NCBI GenBank assembly: GCA_913062745.1 | Contig: CAJXXJ010000007.1 | Location: 1 to 19,157 of the forward strand | DNA length: 19,157 nucleotides | Direction of reading: 5' to 3' | From: an uncultured Phaeodactylibacter sp. | GTDB lineage: Bacteria; Bacteroidota; Bacteroidia; Chitinophagales; Saprospiraceae | Shown here: positions 1 through 7,252 of the stretch, one piece after another | How the letters are laid out: every line of letters begins with the position of its first letter | How positions within the stretch are numbered: the first letter of the stretch is position 1 | Position numbers and translations under genes: made by a program | Notes under the pieces: generated by a model | What the model saw: the letters and a program-made list of their open reading frames with translations, nothing else | Database searches by the model: none | Told to the model about the DNA's origin: nothing

Positions 1-105
1 CACACGAATGCTGCGTGTAACCCGGTCCTGCAGTGAGGCACACAATTTGCTCAACTCTTCATAACCCAGCTGGTCCGAAGACCCGCCGCCTTCCTCCTGC
101 TTCAT
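1..105 (-). CDS. N-terminus of a probable signalling protein (partial)
   Basis: An open frame starts at the ATG at 105-103 and runs off the left edge; 35 codons are visible. The start (MKQEEGGGSSDQLGYEELSK) is acidic and becomes helical, with a pattern like the leading coiled coil of soluble histidine kinases or PAS proteins. It begins 22 bases after the stop of the FIST-domain gene and is probably co-transcribed with it. FIST proteins are usually encoded next to histidine kinases, GGDEF proteins or chemotaxis proteins, so a sensor kinase is the likeliest product. No catalytic motif lies inside the window, so the function is inferred from context only. Confidence 0.5.
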   Translation of the reverse strand, partial: MKQEEGGGSSDQLGYEELSKLCASLQDRVTRSIRV

Positions 106-127
106 ATCAGCCACTTAAACGCACAGG

Positions 128-1336
128 TCAGCCACGCACCAGGGCGTAGATTGACGTGGTATAGTTGTGGAACAAGTTTTTCCTGTTCAGCCGGGTAAAT
201 TCTCCAAAACCATACATCCCCAGCCAGGGCAGTTCTCCGCCCTTATTGAGGGGGGATTGCATTTTCTCGATAATTTCGTCTTTCAGAATCTCATCAAACA
301 TCGCCCGGCCACGAGCCGCGCAGTCCGTATGGAAAACAGCCACCACTTTCCGGTCACCGACCTGTTGAGTCAGCCGCTTCATCATGCGGTCCAGCCCGCC
401 AAAAATGAGGTCTTCATCGCGCTGCGTAATCCACAAACGGGTCTGCTCCGGGCAGTCGACCGGCATATAAAAGCTTCCGTCTTCATCTACTTTCACAATT
501 ACCCGGAGGATGTGTTCATTGTCGTAAGGCTCCCGGAATTCTTCCGGCAGCAACTCGCCCAGCCCGGCTACTGGGATACAGGGCCCGGGGTGGCTGTCCT
601 CCGCCAGATCCAGTTTTTGCATCAGATAAGGCCAGGCCGGCTTGCCTTCCAGCTCCACCACCCGGTTGGCTTCCGAACGGGTGACGGTAAAAGGTTGCCC
701 GATCGGCACGCTGCCGTGGTGGACCCCCATCTCTACACTCAGGCTGCTGTCCGCGTAGCCAATCATGATAGCGCCGCGCTCCAGCACCTCTCCTTCGGCA
801 AACTGATAGGAGCTGACTGCCCGCATATTGTCGGAAGAGGTGCCCCCGAAAACAGGCATATCTGCCCCGAAAACCTCCTCGATCCCTTCAATAGCCCGGT
901 CGGCTGCAATATCAATGCCTGAGGCGAGAAACTGAATCATATTGATGCCCGGCTGCTGTTCCTTTAAGCTTTGTGCCATTTTCCGGGCTTCCTCAAAGGA
1001 GTTGTGGCCACGGATGTTCCGGCAGGAGGCCACCAGGTACTCGCCTTCCTGATCGGGCACTACGGCCATGATACCAAGGGCGCGCATACTTTCATCCGCC
1101 CCTTGCTTGCCGATCACGCCGGCACAAGTACAGCCGACGATATCGGCCTTCGGGCAAAGCTCTTCCGCTCCTTTGATCAGGGCCTCAAAGTCATGGCCAA
1201 TTGTGCTGTGGATGACGATGAGCAACTGGCTCGACAGCGTGTTGGCGGGTGCTTCTCCGAGCGCTGCCATAATGCATTGCTGAATCGCTTTTTTCGAGTT
1301 GACCACTCCGTTGGCGGCCGAATAAAGTTGAAGCAT
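128..1336 (-). CDS. FIST domain sensory protein (FIST_N + FIST_C)
   Basis: 402 residues, the usual size for a stand-alone FIST protein. FIST_N covers about residues 1-200 and carries the glycine/cysteine turn GCTCAGVIG (68-76) and GGTSSDN near 165. FIST_C covers about 220-400 and ends in the characteristic GMYGFGEF segment followed by a conserved His-Asn-Tyr-Thr. FIST domains are proposed to bind small ligands, perhaps amino acids, and pass the signal to partner kinases or cyclases; no signal peptide is seen, so the protein is cytoplasmic. The ATG at 1336 opens directly into the domain. A TAnnTTTG-type -7 element lies about 100 bases upstream (1438-1445). The downstream neighbour, 22 bases away, is probably the partner. 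A short G/C-rich palindrome lies inside the gene at 236-256. Confidence 0.88.
   Translation of the reverse strand: MLQLYSAANGVVNSKKAIQQCIMAALGEAPANTLSSQLLIVIHSTIGHDFEALIKGAEELCPKADIVGCTCAGVIGKQGADESMRALGIMAVVPDQEGEYLVASCRNIRGHNSFEEARKMAQSLKEQQPGINMIQFLASGIDIAADRAIEGIEEVFGADMPVFGGTSSDNMRAVSSYQFAEGEVLERGAIMIGYADSSLSVEMGVHHGSVPIGQPFTVTRSEANRVVELEGKPAWPYLMQKLDLAEDSHPGPCIPVAGLGELLPEEFREPYDNEHILRVIVKVDEDGSFYMPVDCPEQTRLWITQRDEDLIFGGLDRMMKRLTQQVGDRKVVAVFHTDCAARGRAMFDEILKDEIIEKMQSPLNKGGELPWLGMYGFGEFTRLNRKNLFHNYTTSIYALVRG
236..256. repeat. Short palindrome inside the FIST gene
   Basis: TCCGCCCT, a 5-base spacer, then AGGGGGGA: 8-base arms with one mismatch. On the gene's strand it encodes SPLNKGG within the FIST_C domain. 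The same peptide-like palindrome type is found as dispersed elements in several other genomes; here only one copy is seen. Confidence 0.4.
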
Positions 1337-1437
1337 AGGCGTCTGTTTCTGTTGGGGGCGTGCACATTTATAGTTGGTTACGAATACAATAATTGCTGTA
1401 AGTTAAGCATTGCTGCGCTCCGGGGCAAAAAACGATC

Positions 1438-1445
1438 CAAACTTA
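1438..1445 (-). promoter_or_regulatory. Candidate -7 element for the FIST gene
   Basis: On the minus strand the bases read TAAGTTTG, an exact match to the Bacteroidota -7 consensus TAnnTTTG. It would give a leader of roughly 95 bases before the FIST ATG. No convincing TTTG -33 element lies 19-21 bases upstream; that position falls inside the inverted repeat at 1455-1477. Confidence 0.4.
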
Positions 1446-1454
1446 CAACCCTTA

Positions 1455-1477
1455 GGGGTAAATTTTGATTTAACCCC
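1455..1477. promoter_or_regulatory. Inverted repeat between divergent genes, possible operator
   Basis: GGGGTAAAT, a 4-base loop TTTG, then ATTTAACCCC: a 9-bp stem with one bulged A. It lies 24 bases before the ATG of the STAS-like gene and would cover the -33 zone of the FIST gene's candidate promoter. Neither side has a T-run, so it is not an intrinsic terminator. Its position and symmetry suggest a protein binding site or a leader hairpin. Confidence 0.4.
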
Positions 1478-1501
1478 CATCAACAAAACGAGTAATCGCC
1501 C

Positions 1502-1894
1502 ATGCCTGCATACGCTACTTTCGACGACAGCCGGTTTCCGGTTGTCTTCGTGCGCTTTACCGGTGCTACAGCTACTGATGAAAATTTCCAGGCTTACCTG
1601 GATCAACTGCACGGCGCCTACCAGCGCCGCCAGCCATTTACTTACCTATTTGATGCTACGGATGCCAGCCTTCCAGGTTTCAAATATCAGAAAATGCAGG
1701 CCGATTGGCTGAAAAAAAATGAACAACTGATGAAGGAGTACTGCCAGGGCACCGCTTACGTCATCCCCAGCGCTATGGTCCGTACTATCCTCAGGGGTAT
1801 CTTCAGCTTGCAGAAACAGCCCGTACCTTACGCTATTCTGCCGGGCAAAGAAGAGGCAACAGAGTGGTGCGAGGAGCGGATGCAACCCGCTTAG
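1502..1894 (+). CDS. SpoIIAA/STAS-like small protein
   Basis: 130 residues with no signal peptide or membrane segment. The layout FPVVFVRFTG (about 12-21), a helix 26-42, FTYLFDATDA (46-55), then QADWLKKNEQLMKEYCQGTA and a C-terminal segment in which VIPS and PVPYAIL are followed by a helix matches the STAS/SEC14-like (SpoIIAA-like) family. In that family a short beta-alpha fold with an Asp-Ala motif after the second strand is typical. The exact role is unknown; members often sit near signalling genes. It is divergent from the FIST sensor gene and may share its control region. It is convergent with sua5, with about 60 bases between stops and no clear terminator. Confidence 0.6.
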   Translation: MPAYATFDDSRFPVVFVRFTGATATDENFQAYLDQLHGAYQRRQPFTYLFDATDASLPGFKYQKMQADWLKKNEQLMKEYCQGTAYVIPSAMVRTILRGIFSLQKQPVPYAILPGKEEATEWCEERMQPA

Positions 1895-1954
1895 AGCCGG
1901 ACAAAAGGTCGAGTCTATGGCAGGAGAACGGAAATGATAGGTCGAAGCTTCCGG

Positions 1955-2911
1955 TCAGGCTGCTGCTCTGCGCAAACGGTCATTGATCGCGCGGCCCAGC
2001 CCTTCTTCCGGCAGCAGCTCTGCGAGTATAAGGCTCAGCCCGAGCTGATCGAGTTGCCGCATGCCGGCGAACAGGCGGCGGGCAGCTTCCGCAAAATCGC
2101 CCGTGGGAGACAGCACTAACTGCCGGTCTGCCGCCAGCTGATCGTAGGAGCGCTGAAAACTGATGATGCCGACTTGTTCGCCTTCATAGGCCCGGAGCAG
2201 TTCCTCTAGCTTGCCCAGTATAAGCCGGGCACGGGGAGCATAGTGGCTCTTCAGCATGCCCGGCGCATTAGGGTTGGAAGAAGAATGCGCCCGTACTTCT
2301 ACTTTTCCGATGACCGCTTCGATCTCTTCTATAGCCAGGCCTCCTTTGCGATACACCACCGGCATCCCGTCCTCAAAGCCCAAAATGGTGCTTTCCACTC
2401 CAATTGAACAGGGGCCCCCGTCCAGGATGTAGGGCAGCCGGCCTCCCAGCTGATCATCAACGTGCTGAGCCGTAGTGGGGCTGATATATCCGAATGGGTT
2501 GGCGCTGGGGGCAGCCAATGGGAAAGGAAGAGCGTGCAGCAGTTTCCGGGCAAGCGGGTGGTTGGGGACGCGCAAGGCTACGCGTTGGGAGCCCGCCGTG
2601 ACAATATCGGGCACGAGGGCTGATTTAGGCAGCAGAAAGGTGAGCGGGCCCGGGATATATTTTTGCGAAAGCAACTGAACGGCATCCGGCAGCTCCCGGG
2701 CATAGCGGGCGAACTGCGCTGCACCGGCGCAGTGCACGATGAGCGGGTCGAAACGGGGGCGGTTTTTGACTTCAAAAATTTTGGACACAGCAACGGGGTC
2801 AAGCGCATTGCCTGCCAGGCCGTATACGGTCTCGGTAGGAATAGCCACGACTTCTCCCTGGCGGAGATAGTTGGCGGCGGTGTGTAGGTCGGTGCCGATC
2901 ATAGCCCGCAA
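1955..2911 (-). CDS. sua5: L-threonylcarbamoyladenylate synthase, Sua5 type
   Basis: Makes threonylcarbamoyl-AMP from threonine, bicarbonate and ATP, the first step of t6A37 modification of ANN-decoding tRNAs. 318 residues: a YrdC domain (about 5-205) with PTETVYGL (25-32), the basic Lys-Asn-Arg-Pro site (49-52), APSANPFG (134-141) and DGGPCSIGVESTI (164-176). The linker motif PGMLKSHYAP (217-226) and a C-terminal Sua5 domain of about 90 residues follow, so this is the long Sua5 form and not the short TsaC form. Translation may start at the second Met (2902), which suits the family better. The stop of the upstream small gene is 47 bases away with no strong terminator between, so the two may be co-transcribed. 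Confidence 0.93.
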   Translation of the reverse strand: MRAMIGTDLHTAANYLRQGEVVAIPTETVYGLAGNALDPVAVSKIFEVKNRPRFDPLIVHCAGAAQFARYARELPDAVQLLSQKYIPGPLTFLLPKSALVPDIVTAGSQRVALRVPNHPLARKLLHALPFPLAAPSANPFGYISPTTAQHVDDQLGGRLPYILDGGPCSIGVESTILGFEDGMPVVYRKGGLAIEEIEAVIGKVEVRAHSSSNPNAPGMLKSHYAPRARLILGKLEELLRAYEGEQVGIISFQRSYDQLAADRQLVLSPTGDFAEAARRLFAGMRQLDQLGLSLILAELLPEEGLGRAINDRLRRAAA

Positions 2912-2958
2912 ATATCGGTACTCGCCCGCTTAAAAAGCAACTTCCGGGCACTTGTTCT

Positions 2959-3294
2959 TTAGCCACCCAGCTTCTGGCGAATCCACTGCAGCGCGCTGTA
3001 AGCAAACTTTACATCCGGCTTAGCGCCTTCTTCCTTTTCCAGTATGGTTTTGTCCCCCACCTGCACCCGCACTGCCTGCGGGAGTTCGGCGATGTACTCC
3101 AGTTGGCCGCGCAGGCTGGAAATACCACTGTCGGGCAGCGTACCCAGCAAATAACGGAAGGTTTTATTATTGGAAATATTGACGAGGACCCGGCGGTCCT
3201 GGCTGGAAGCACTGAAGTCGATACGCCCGTGCGGGCATTTCAGCTCCATTTCGCCGTCAAGGAGCAGCTGATGGAAGTTTTTCTTGATCTGCAT
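2959..3294 (-). CDS. Hypothetical protein, about 111 aa
   Basis: Starting at the ATG at 3294 (MQIKKNFHQLLLDGEMELKC) gives 111 residues; the frame stays open to 3327, but that extension (MVVLFIYTPTS) looks non-coding. It is a soluble, mixed alpha/beta protein with no signal peptide. The visible elements are an N-terminal helix, CPHGRIDFSAS near 20-30, VLVNISNNKTF near 37-47, and a basic C-terminal helix ending LQWIRQKLGG. I do not recognise a family. It sits downstream of the terminator at 3351-3383 and upstream of sua5, so it probably starts a unit with sua5. Confidence 0.6.
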   Translation of the reverse strand: MQIKKNFHQLLLDGEMELKCPHGRIDFSASSQDRRVLVNISNNKTFRYLLGTLPDSGISSLRGQLEYIAELPQAVRVQVGDKTILEKEEGAKPDVKFAYSALQWIRQKLGG

Positions 3295-3350
3295 AGAGGT
3301 AGGTGTATAAATAAATAGCACTACCATCGCTTACGGTAATGCTACTTGAT

Positions 3351-3383
3351 GAGAAAAAGGGGGGATACAGTTCTATCCCCCTT
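3351..3383 (-). terminator. Rho-independent terminator after the 64-aa gene
   Basis: Read on the minus strand, an approximately 10-bp stem (3383-3374 with 3367-3358, core TATCCCCC paired to its complement) with a 6-base loop is followed by TTTTTCTC. It begins 15 bases after the TAA of the small gene at 3398-3592 and separates that gene from the hypothetical/sua5 unit. Confidence 0.85.
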
Positions 3384-3397
3384 CCTGTCGCGGACGA

Positions 3398-3592
3398 TTA
3401 GCTATTCTCGGTGGTTGTAATGCGCAGCGTACCGTTCATCTTCCACTGTGCGTGTTCTGCATTTTCAGCGGTGCTGCTGGGTACGTGCAGTTCAAAATCA
3501 TCGAAGTTATAAGTAATTACTGCGTTACGGCCGGTAAGGCGTTCGAATAGTCCAATTGCGAGGTCGGGCCAATTTTTGGTGTCGTTAGTCAT
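3398..3592 (-). CDS. Small conserved-looking hypothetical protein, 64 aa
   Basis: 64 residues starting MTNDTKNWPDLAIGLFERLT; soluble, no signal peptide or cysteine. An N-terminal amphipathic helix with WPDLAIGLFERLTGR is followed by strands (AVITYNFDDFELHVP, then QWKMNGTLRITTT). That is a tidy alpha-beta-beta-beta order, unlike chance translation. A strong intrinsic terminator follows at 15 bases, supporting a real transcription unit. The MFS gene ends 39 bases upstream with no terminator between, so it may be co-transcribed with the transporter or have its own promoter. No function can be given. Confidence 0.65.
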   Translation of the reverse strand: MTNDTKNWPDLAIGLFERLTGRNAVITYNFDDFELHVPSSTAENAEHAQWKMNGTLRITTTENS

Positions 3593-3631
3593 TGGTAGTA
3601 TTGATTTAGTTACTAATGCGATTTCGATGTC

Positions 3632-4864
3632 CTAACGGGAAGGAGCTGGTTGATGTTCAGCCCTTTGCTGCTTTTCCCCGATCAGGATAAATCCGGCAGC
3701 CGCAGCCACAGTCAGCCCGATGAGCACCACCCACAGCAGCGGGAAGCCTCCTCTGCCAGCCAGCTGCATCCCCAGATTGGGCGCAACGATATGCGAAACC
3801 GAGTACATGACGGTAAAGAGTGCCATGTACTGCCCCCGGTTGCGGTCATTGGTGAATTGCAGGGCCATAGTGCTAATAAAAGGCATACTGAAAATCTCTC
3901 CAAACGTAAGCAGCAGCATGCACAGCAGCGCTGCTCCCAGCTGCGGGCCAATCAGCAGGAAAGCCAAATAGCCTGCGCCCATCAGCAAGGTACCGGCACT
4001 TATAAGGCGTAGAATGCGGAAACGGCGCTCCAGCAGGTAAATCAGGGGCATCTCCAGCAGCGCGATGATGAGCCCATTCATGGCCATCAGCTGCCCGATC
4101 TGGCCTTCGTGCAGGGAAACTTCCTCCTTGAAGAAAACAGGCAGGGTGGAAAAAAGCTGCATGAAGGCTATAGCGTTCAGCCCGGCGAACAGCAGGAAAA
4201 GCAAGTAAGCTCGGTTGCGGTAAGCGGCAGCCTCTGCGCCTGCTGCAGCTACCGCTGTATCCTCAACCGGCCGCCTCCGCCTCGGCAGGACCCGGCGGAA
4301 GAACAAAGCAGCGGCGATGCAGGTCAGCCCATCAACCCAAAACAGCCAGTGGTAGCCCAGGTTAGCGGCGAGCAGCCCTCCTGCTGCCGGGCCTACCGCC
4401 CAACCCAGGTTAATCGCCATACGCAGCAGCGCAATCGCCCGGGTACGGTTGCCTTCCTTGCTGTAAGCTGCAATCGCTGCGAAGCCGGCCGGCCGGAAAG
4501 TATCCGCGATAGCGCTTGCCACAAAGACCAGAATAGCTACCGCGTAAAATGTTTCCACCCACTGTATCGCAATGAAGGCGAAACCGCTGAGCAGCAGAGA
4601 CCAGAATTGTGTATCATAAAAGCCAATGCGGTCGGTGAGCTTCCCGCCTGCGTAGGACCCTAAGACCGATCCGGCCCCAAAGCAGCTCATAATCCAGCCG
4701 GTCTGTGCCAGCGTAAATCCAAGCTGCTGCGTCAGGTAAACAGATAGGAAAGGCAACACCATAGCGCCCGCCCGGTTGATCAGCATCACCCCGGAGAGCG
4801 ACCAAACTTCCGGCGACAAGCCGGAGAAGGACTTTTTGTACAGTTGAATCGTAGAATTTAGCAT
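3632..4864 (-). CDS. MFS transporter (drug:H+ antiporter-like)
   Basis: 410 residues from the ATG at 4864, with about 12 hydrophobic segments in two halves separated by a basic cytoplasmic loop (RRVLPRRRRP near 210). MFS motif A is GGKLTDRIG (73-81) between TM2 and TM3, and a motif-C-like INLGWAVGPAAGG (151-163) lies in TM5, typical of DHA1-type exporters. The substrate cannot be told. The frame is open back to 4921, but the -7 promoter element at 4901-4908 falls inside that extension, which favours the 4864 start. The gene follows the lolA terminator, so it has its own promoter. The 64-aa gene follows after 39 bases. Confidence 0.85.
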   Translation of the reverse strand: MLNSTIQLYKKSFSGLSPEVWSLSGVMLINRAGAMVLPFLSVYLTQQLGFTLAQTGWIMSCFGAGSVLGSYAGGKLTDRIGFYDTQFWSLLLSGFAFIAIQWVETFYAVAILVFVASAIADTFRPAGFAAIAAYSKEGNRTRAIALLRMAINLGWAVGPAAGGLLAANLGYHWLFWVDGLTCIAAALFFRRVLPRRRRPVEDTAVAAAGAEAAAYRNRAYLLFLLFAGLNAIAFMQLFSTLPVFFKEEVSLHEGQIGQLMAMNGLIIALLEMPLIYLLERRFRILRLISAGTLLMGAGYLAFLLIGPQLGAALLCMLLLTFGEIFSMPFISTMALQFTNDRNRGQYMALFTVMYSVSHIVAPNLGMQLAGRGGFPLLWVVLIGLTVAAAAGFILIGEKQQRAEHQPAPSR

Positions 4865-4900
4865 AGGGCTGTTGTGTTCCCAATTATACCCTGTCCCGGC

Positions 4901-4908
4901 CAAAAATA
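4901..4908 (-). promoter_or_regulatory. Candidate -7 element for the MFS gene
   Basis: On the minus strand it reads TATTTTTG, an exact TAnnTTTG match. Transcription would start near 4894, about 30 bases before the chosen ATG at 4864. No good -33 element is visible at the usual distance. Confidence 0.45.
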
Positions 4909-4921
4909 GTTCCAACACCAC

Positions 4922-4955
4922 AAAAAAAAGGGAGTACAGCTACTGCCGCACCCCC
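4922..4955 (-). terminator. Rho-independent terminator of lolA
   Basis: In minus-strand RNA an 11-bp stem (GGGGGUGCGGC with GCUGUACUCCC, three G-U pairs) closes the loop AGUA and is followed directly by eight U. The G-U pairs become A-C mismatches on the other strand, so it works only for the lolA direction. It starts 50 bases after the lolA stop. Confidence 0.85.
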
Positions 4956-5005
4956 GATAACTATGCGAAAAATATCTTGATGGCAAGGCCACCCGGCTTA
5001 CCTTT

Positions 5006-5692
5006 CTAATACCGCAGATCTTCTACGTAATAGCCCGGATAGTCTGCCTTGTTGAAGCGGAAATAATTGTCCGCAAATTTCTGGTTGGCCCGCATTTTGG
5101 TGATAGACAACTTGTAGCGGGAGCCGTCCTTGGCAAAGGCTTCGACGCTGATAATGTCTTTGGTCGCTTTATCGACGTTCATGCGAAGTTTGGAATACTC
5201 CACATCGCGGTCAAGCGGCTTAAACTCTATCTGCTGCACGGTGCGGCCACCTTGCGCAAACTCATTGGTAAGGAAATAGGCGAAATCACCCTGATCGTAG
5301 AAATTCAGGAAAGACTCGGGAGACAAAATAGTACCGCCCATCTCCGCCTCTTCGGGCATATCGTTGATTTGTACTTCCTGGTTGTGGTCGAAAATCATCC
5401 AGAGGGTTTCTCCATCGGAGATTACCGTCTGGCTCTCCATCTGCATGCGGAATTTATCGCCCTCTTGCCCCAGGCTGCCGCGCTGTGTCTCCGTGGGCTG
5501 TTCCGGAAAGGTGATGTCCAGCGTAAAATCTGCACCCAGGGACTGGTAGCCTTCAAAGCGGGAGCGAATCTGATCGAGTATAGCTTTCGCCTTCGGGTCA
5601 GAATCTTCCGCTGAGTTCATGGTATTGGTCTGCGCCAGGGCAGCCATGCCAGTGGATAACAATAGACAGACGCTTAAAATAAGCTGCTTCAT
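5006..5692 (-). CDS. lolA: LolA-like outer-membrane lipoprotein carrier
   Basis: Periplasmic chaperone that takes lipoproteins from the inner membrane to the outer membrane. 228 residues with a Sec signal peptide (MKQLILSVCLLLSTGMAALA, cleavage about after residue 20). The mature part has the LolA features: a leading helix (AILDQIRSRFEGYQSL), GADFTLDI, RGSLGQEGDKFRMQM, the SDGETLWMI strand, LSPESFLNFYDQG, and a late KPLDRDVEYSKLRMNVDK segment. Length fits the family. It is a single-gene unit with its own terminator; the neighbours (MFS exporter downstream, a hypothetical gene divergent) say nothing more about its role. FtsK, which I recall as a common neighbour in Bacteroidota, is not in the window. 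Confidence 0.85.
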   Translation of the reverse strand: MKQLILSVCLLLSTGMAALAQTNTMNSAEDSDPKAKAILDQIRSRFEGYQSLGADFTLDITFPEQPTETQRGSLGQEGDKFRMQMESQTVISDGETLWMIFDHNQEVQINDMPEEAEMGGTILSPESFLNFYDQGDFAYFLTNEFAQGGRTVQQIEFKPLDRDVEYSKLRMNVDKATKDIISVEAFAKDGSRYKLSITKMRANQKFADNYFRFNKADYPGYYVEDLRY

Positions 5693-5917
5693 GGAGTATT
5701 TTTTATGTTTTGTTGCCTAAGAGATGCTACCTCTTAACGATAAAGGTCATGGATTATTGATCGGCTAACAAGGCTCGGAGGGTTAAAGTTTTTTTAAACT
5801 CCCTGGACGGGGAGGCGCTGAAATAAATTTAAAACGCTACAGCAACCTTTGCAAAAAATATACGTTTCACCTGTGCGACAAGCCCACCGGTAAGACCTCA
5901 CTTAAACTAATTGGATT

Positions 5918-6571
5918 ATGCAGCACCCAAATATCTCTGCTCAGGAGAGCCAAATTGCGCTTGCGTTGGCTCCTGCACTGAAATCGGCAGGTTTTGACTG
6001 GCTTCCGCGCCTTCATCAGTTCCGCCGCAGCCACGAAGAGGGCTTTAGCTGCCTGATCCTGTCACTAAGCGAATACGAGACGGACAGCTTGATAGAGGCT
6101 CACCTTGGCTTGCGCATCGACCATGTGGAGAACCTGGCTTTCCCGTTTACGAACGGGCTTCCCGGTTTTCAGCCCGACAGCATGTCTCTGGTCACTCCCA
6201 TGGCACGGCTGTTTGGCAAACGCTTCGAGCGGCTTACGGTTACCGACGAGGCAAGCATCGGGGAAGCCGTGCAACACTTCAGGGAGCAACTTGCGGAGAA
6301 GGGCCTGCCATTCCTGCAACAGTACAGCAGGCTGCAATCCCTTGATGAGCTGATCAACGATAACCCGCAAGCCACCGTCCCGCTGCTGCACAACCAAATC
6401 AACCGCTGTTTTCGGGCTATTGTCACCGCTAAATTACTGCAGCGCCCTGACTTCCTGCAGCTGACCGCGCACTACCGGCAGTTTCTGGAAGAGGAGCTCT
6501 ATGCGCCCGCTCAGACATTGGAGAAGTACGAACGGCTCCGGCATTTTTTGGAGCAATACTCCATGAATTAG
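5918..6571 (+). CDS. Hypothetical cytoplasmic protein, 217 aa
   Basis: 217 residues, no signal peptide or membrane segment. The first half (about 1-110) looks like a compact alpha/beta domain: a helix (SQIALALAPALKSAGFDWLP), then strands FRRSHEEGFSCLILSLSEYE and LIEAHLGLRIDHVENLAF. It faintly recalls DUF4304-type domains, where a hydrophobic residue after a Trp/basic helix leads into paired strands, but this is not a firm match. The second half (120-217) is all helix. The ATG at 5918 is preceded by an A/T-rich leader. A near-match to the -7 consensus, TACGTTTC at 5861-5868, lacks a -33 partner. Probably monocistronic. Confidence 0.75.
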   Translation: MQHPNISAQESQIALALAPALKSAGFDWLPRLHQFRRSHEEGFSCLILSLSEYETDSLIEAHLGLRIDHVENLAFPFTNGLPGFQPDSMSLVTPMARLFGKRFERLTVTDEASIGEAVQHFREQLAEKGLPFLQQYSRLQSLDELINDNPQATVPLLHNQINRCFRAIVTAKLLQRPDFLQLTAHYRQFLEEELYAPAQTLEKYERLRHFLEQYSMN

Positions 6572-6745
6572 TATACCTGACAGCAGAGCTGCCTGAACCG
6601 GCAGTTAAATCTGCCTCACGCCTGGCCAGCTAATCATTTACGGCCTCACCGGCCAAAGGGGCAAGCCCTCACATACAGGAGTGCGCCAAAACATTTCGCG
6701 GCCTGCAGAGTTTAATGCCTGCCGTCAAAACTAACAGCTACCGGC

Positions 6746-7243
6746 ATGATCGTAGAAGAACAGAATATTATTACCATCGCGTACGAGCTTCGCGAAAACG
6801 ACAGCTCCGGCCCGCTGCTGGAGCGCATGGACCACAACTGGCCCTTCAAGTTTTACTTTGGCACCGGCAAATTGCTGCCGGCCTTCGAAGCCGAATTGCA
6901 GGGCCTGGAGGAAGGGCAGTCCTTTGCATTTACACTCCCCCCCGAACAGGCCTATGGCCCCGTACAGGAAGGCAATATAATAGACGTGCCACGCTCTGCT
7001 TTCCGGGAGTTGGGCGACAACTTCCTTACGGAGGGCAATTTCGTGACACTAACCGACGACCTGGGCGAGCACCACAACGGTAAGATACTTTCCTGGACAG
7101 AGGATTCCGTTAAGGTAGACTTCAACCATGAGATGGCCGGGAAAACCCTGCACTTTTCCGGCGTAGTGCTGAATATCCGCGAAGCAACCGTGGAGGAGCA
7201 CATCCGGAAAAGCTATATCGAAGAGGATGGCCTACGCCAATAA
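6746..7243 (+). CDS. slyD: SlyD-like FKBP-type peptidyl-prolyl isomerase
   Basis: Catalyses cis-trans isomerisation of peptidyl-prolyl bonds and acts as a holdase chaperone in the cytoplasm. 165 residues. The FKBP domain is split: residues 1-70 (with FYFGTGKLLPAFEAELQGLE and LPPEQAYGP) and 125-148 (VDFNHEMAGKTLHFSGVVLN), with the IF insert (about 72-124) between, as in SlyD. The His/Cys-rich metal-binding tail of enterobacterial SlyD is absent; the protein ends shortly after the EEHIRKSY helix. The stop is 9 bases before the ravA start, so the two are almost surely one operon. No clear promoter consensus is seen in the 174 bases upstream. Confidence 0.9.
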   Translation: MIVEEQNIITIAYELRENDSSGPLLERMDHNWPFKFYFGTGKLLPAFEAELQGLEEGQSFAFTLPPEQAYGPVQEGNIIDVPRSAFRELGDNFLTEGNFVTLTDDLGEHHNGKILSWTEDSVKVDFNHEMAGKTLHFSGVVLNIREATVEEHIRKSYIEEDGLRQ

Positions 7244-7252
7244 ATAGAATAT

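Noticed and set aside
167..922. Plus-strand open frame of 251 codons
   Set aside because: Antisense to the FIST gene, whose domain motifs run through the whole region.
5773..5804. Imperfect inverted repeat around TTAAAG...TTTAA upstream of lolA
   Set aside because: Several mismatches and a bulge are needed; no convincing operator or terminator.
6600..6615. Hairpin GGCAG-TTAAAT-CTGCC after the hypothetical gene at 5918-6571
   Set aside because: Only five base pairs and no following T-run, so it cannot be called a terminator.
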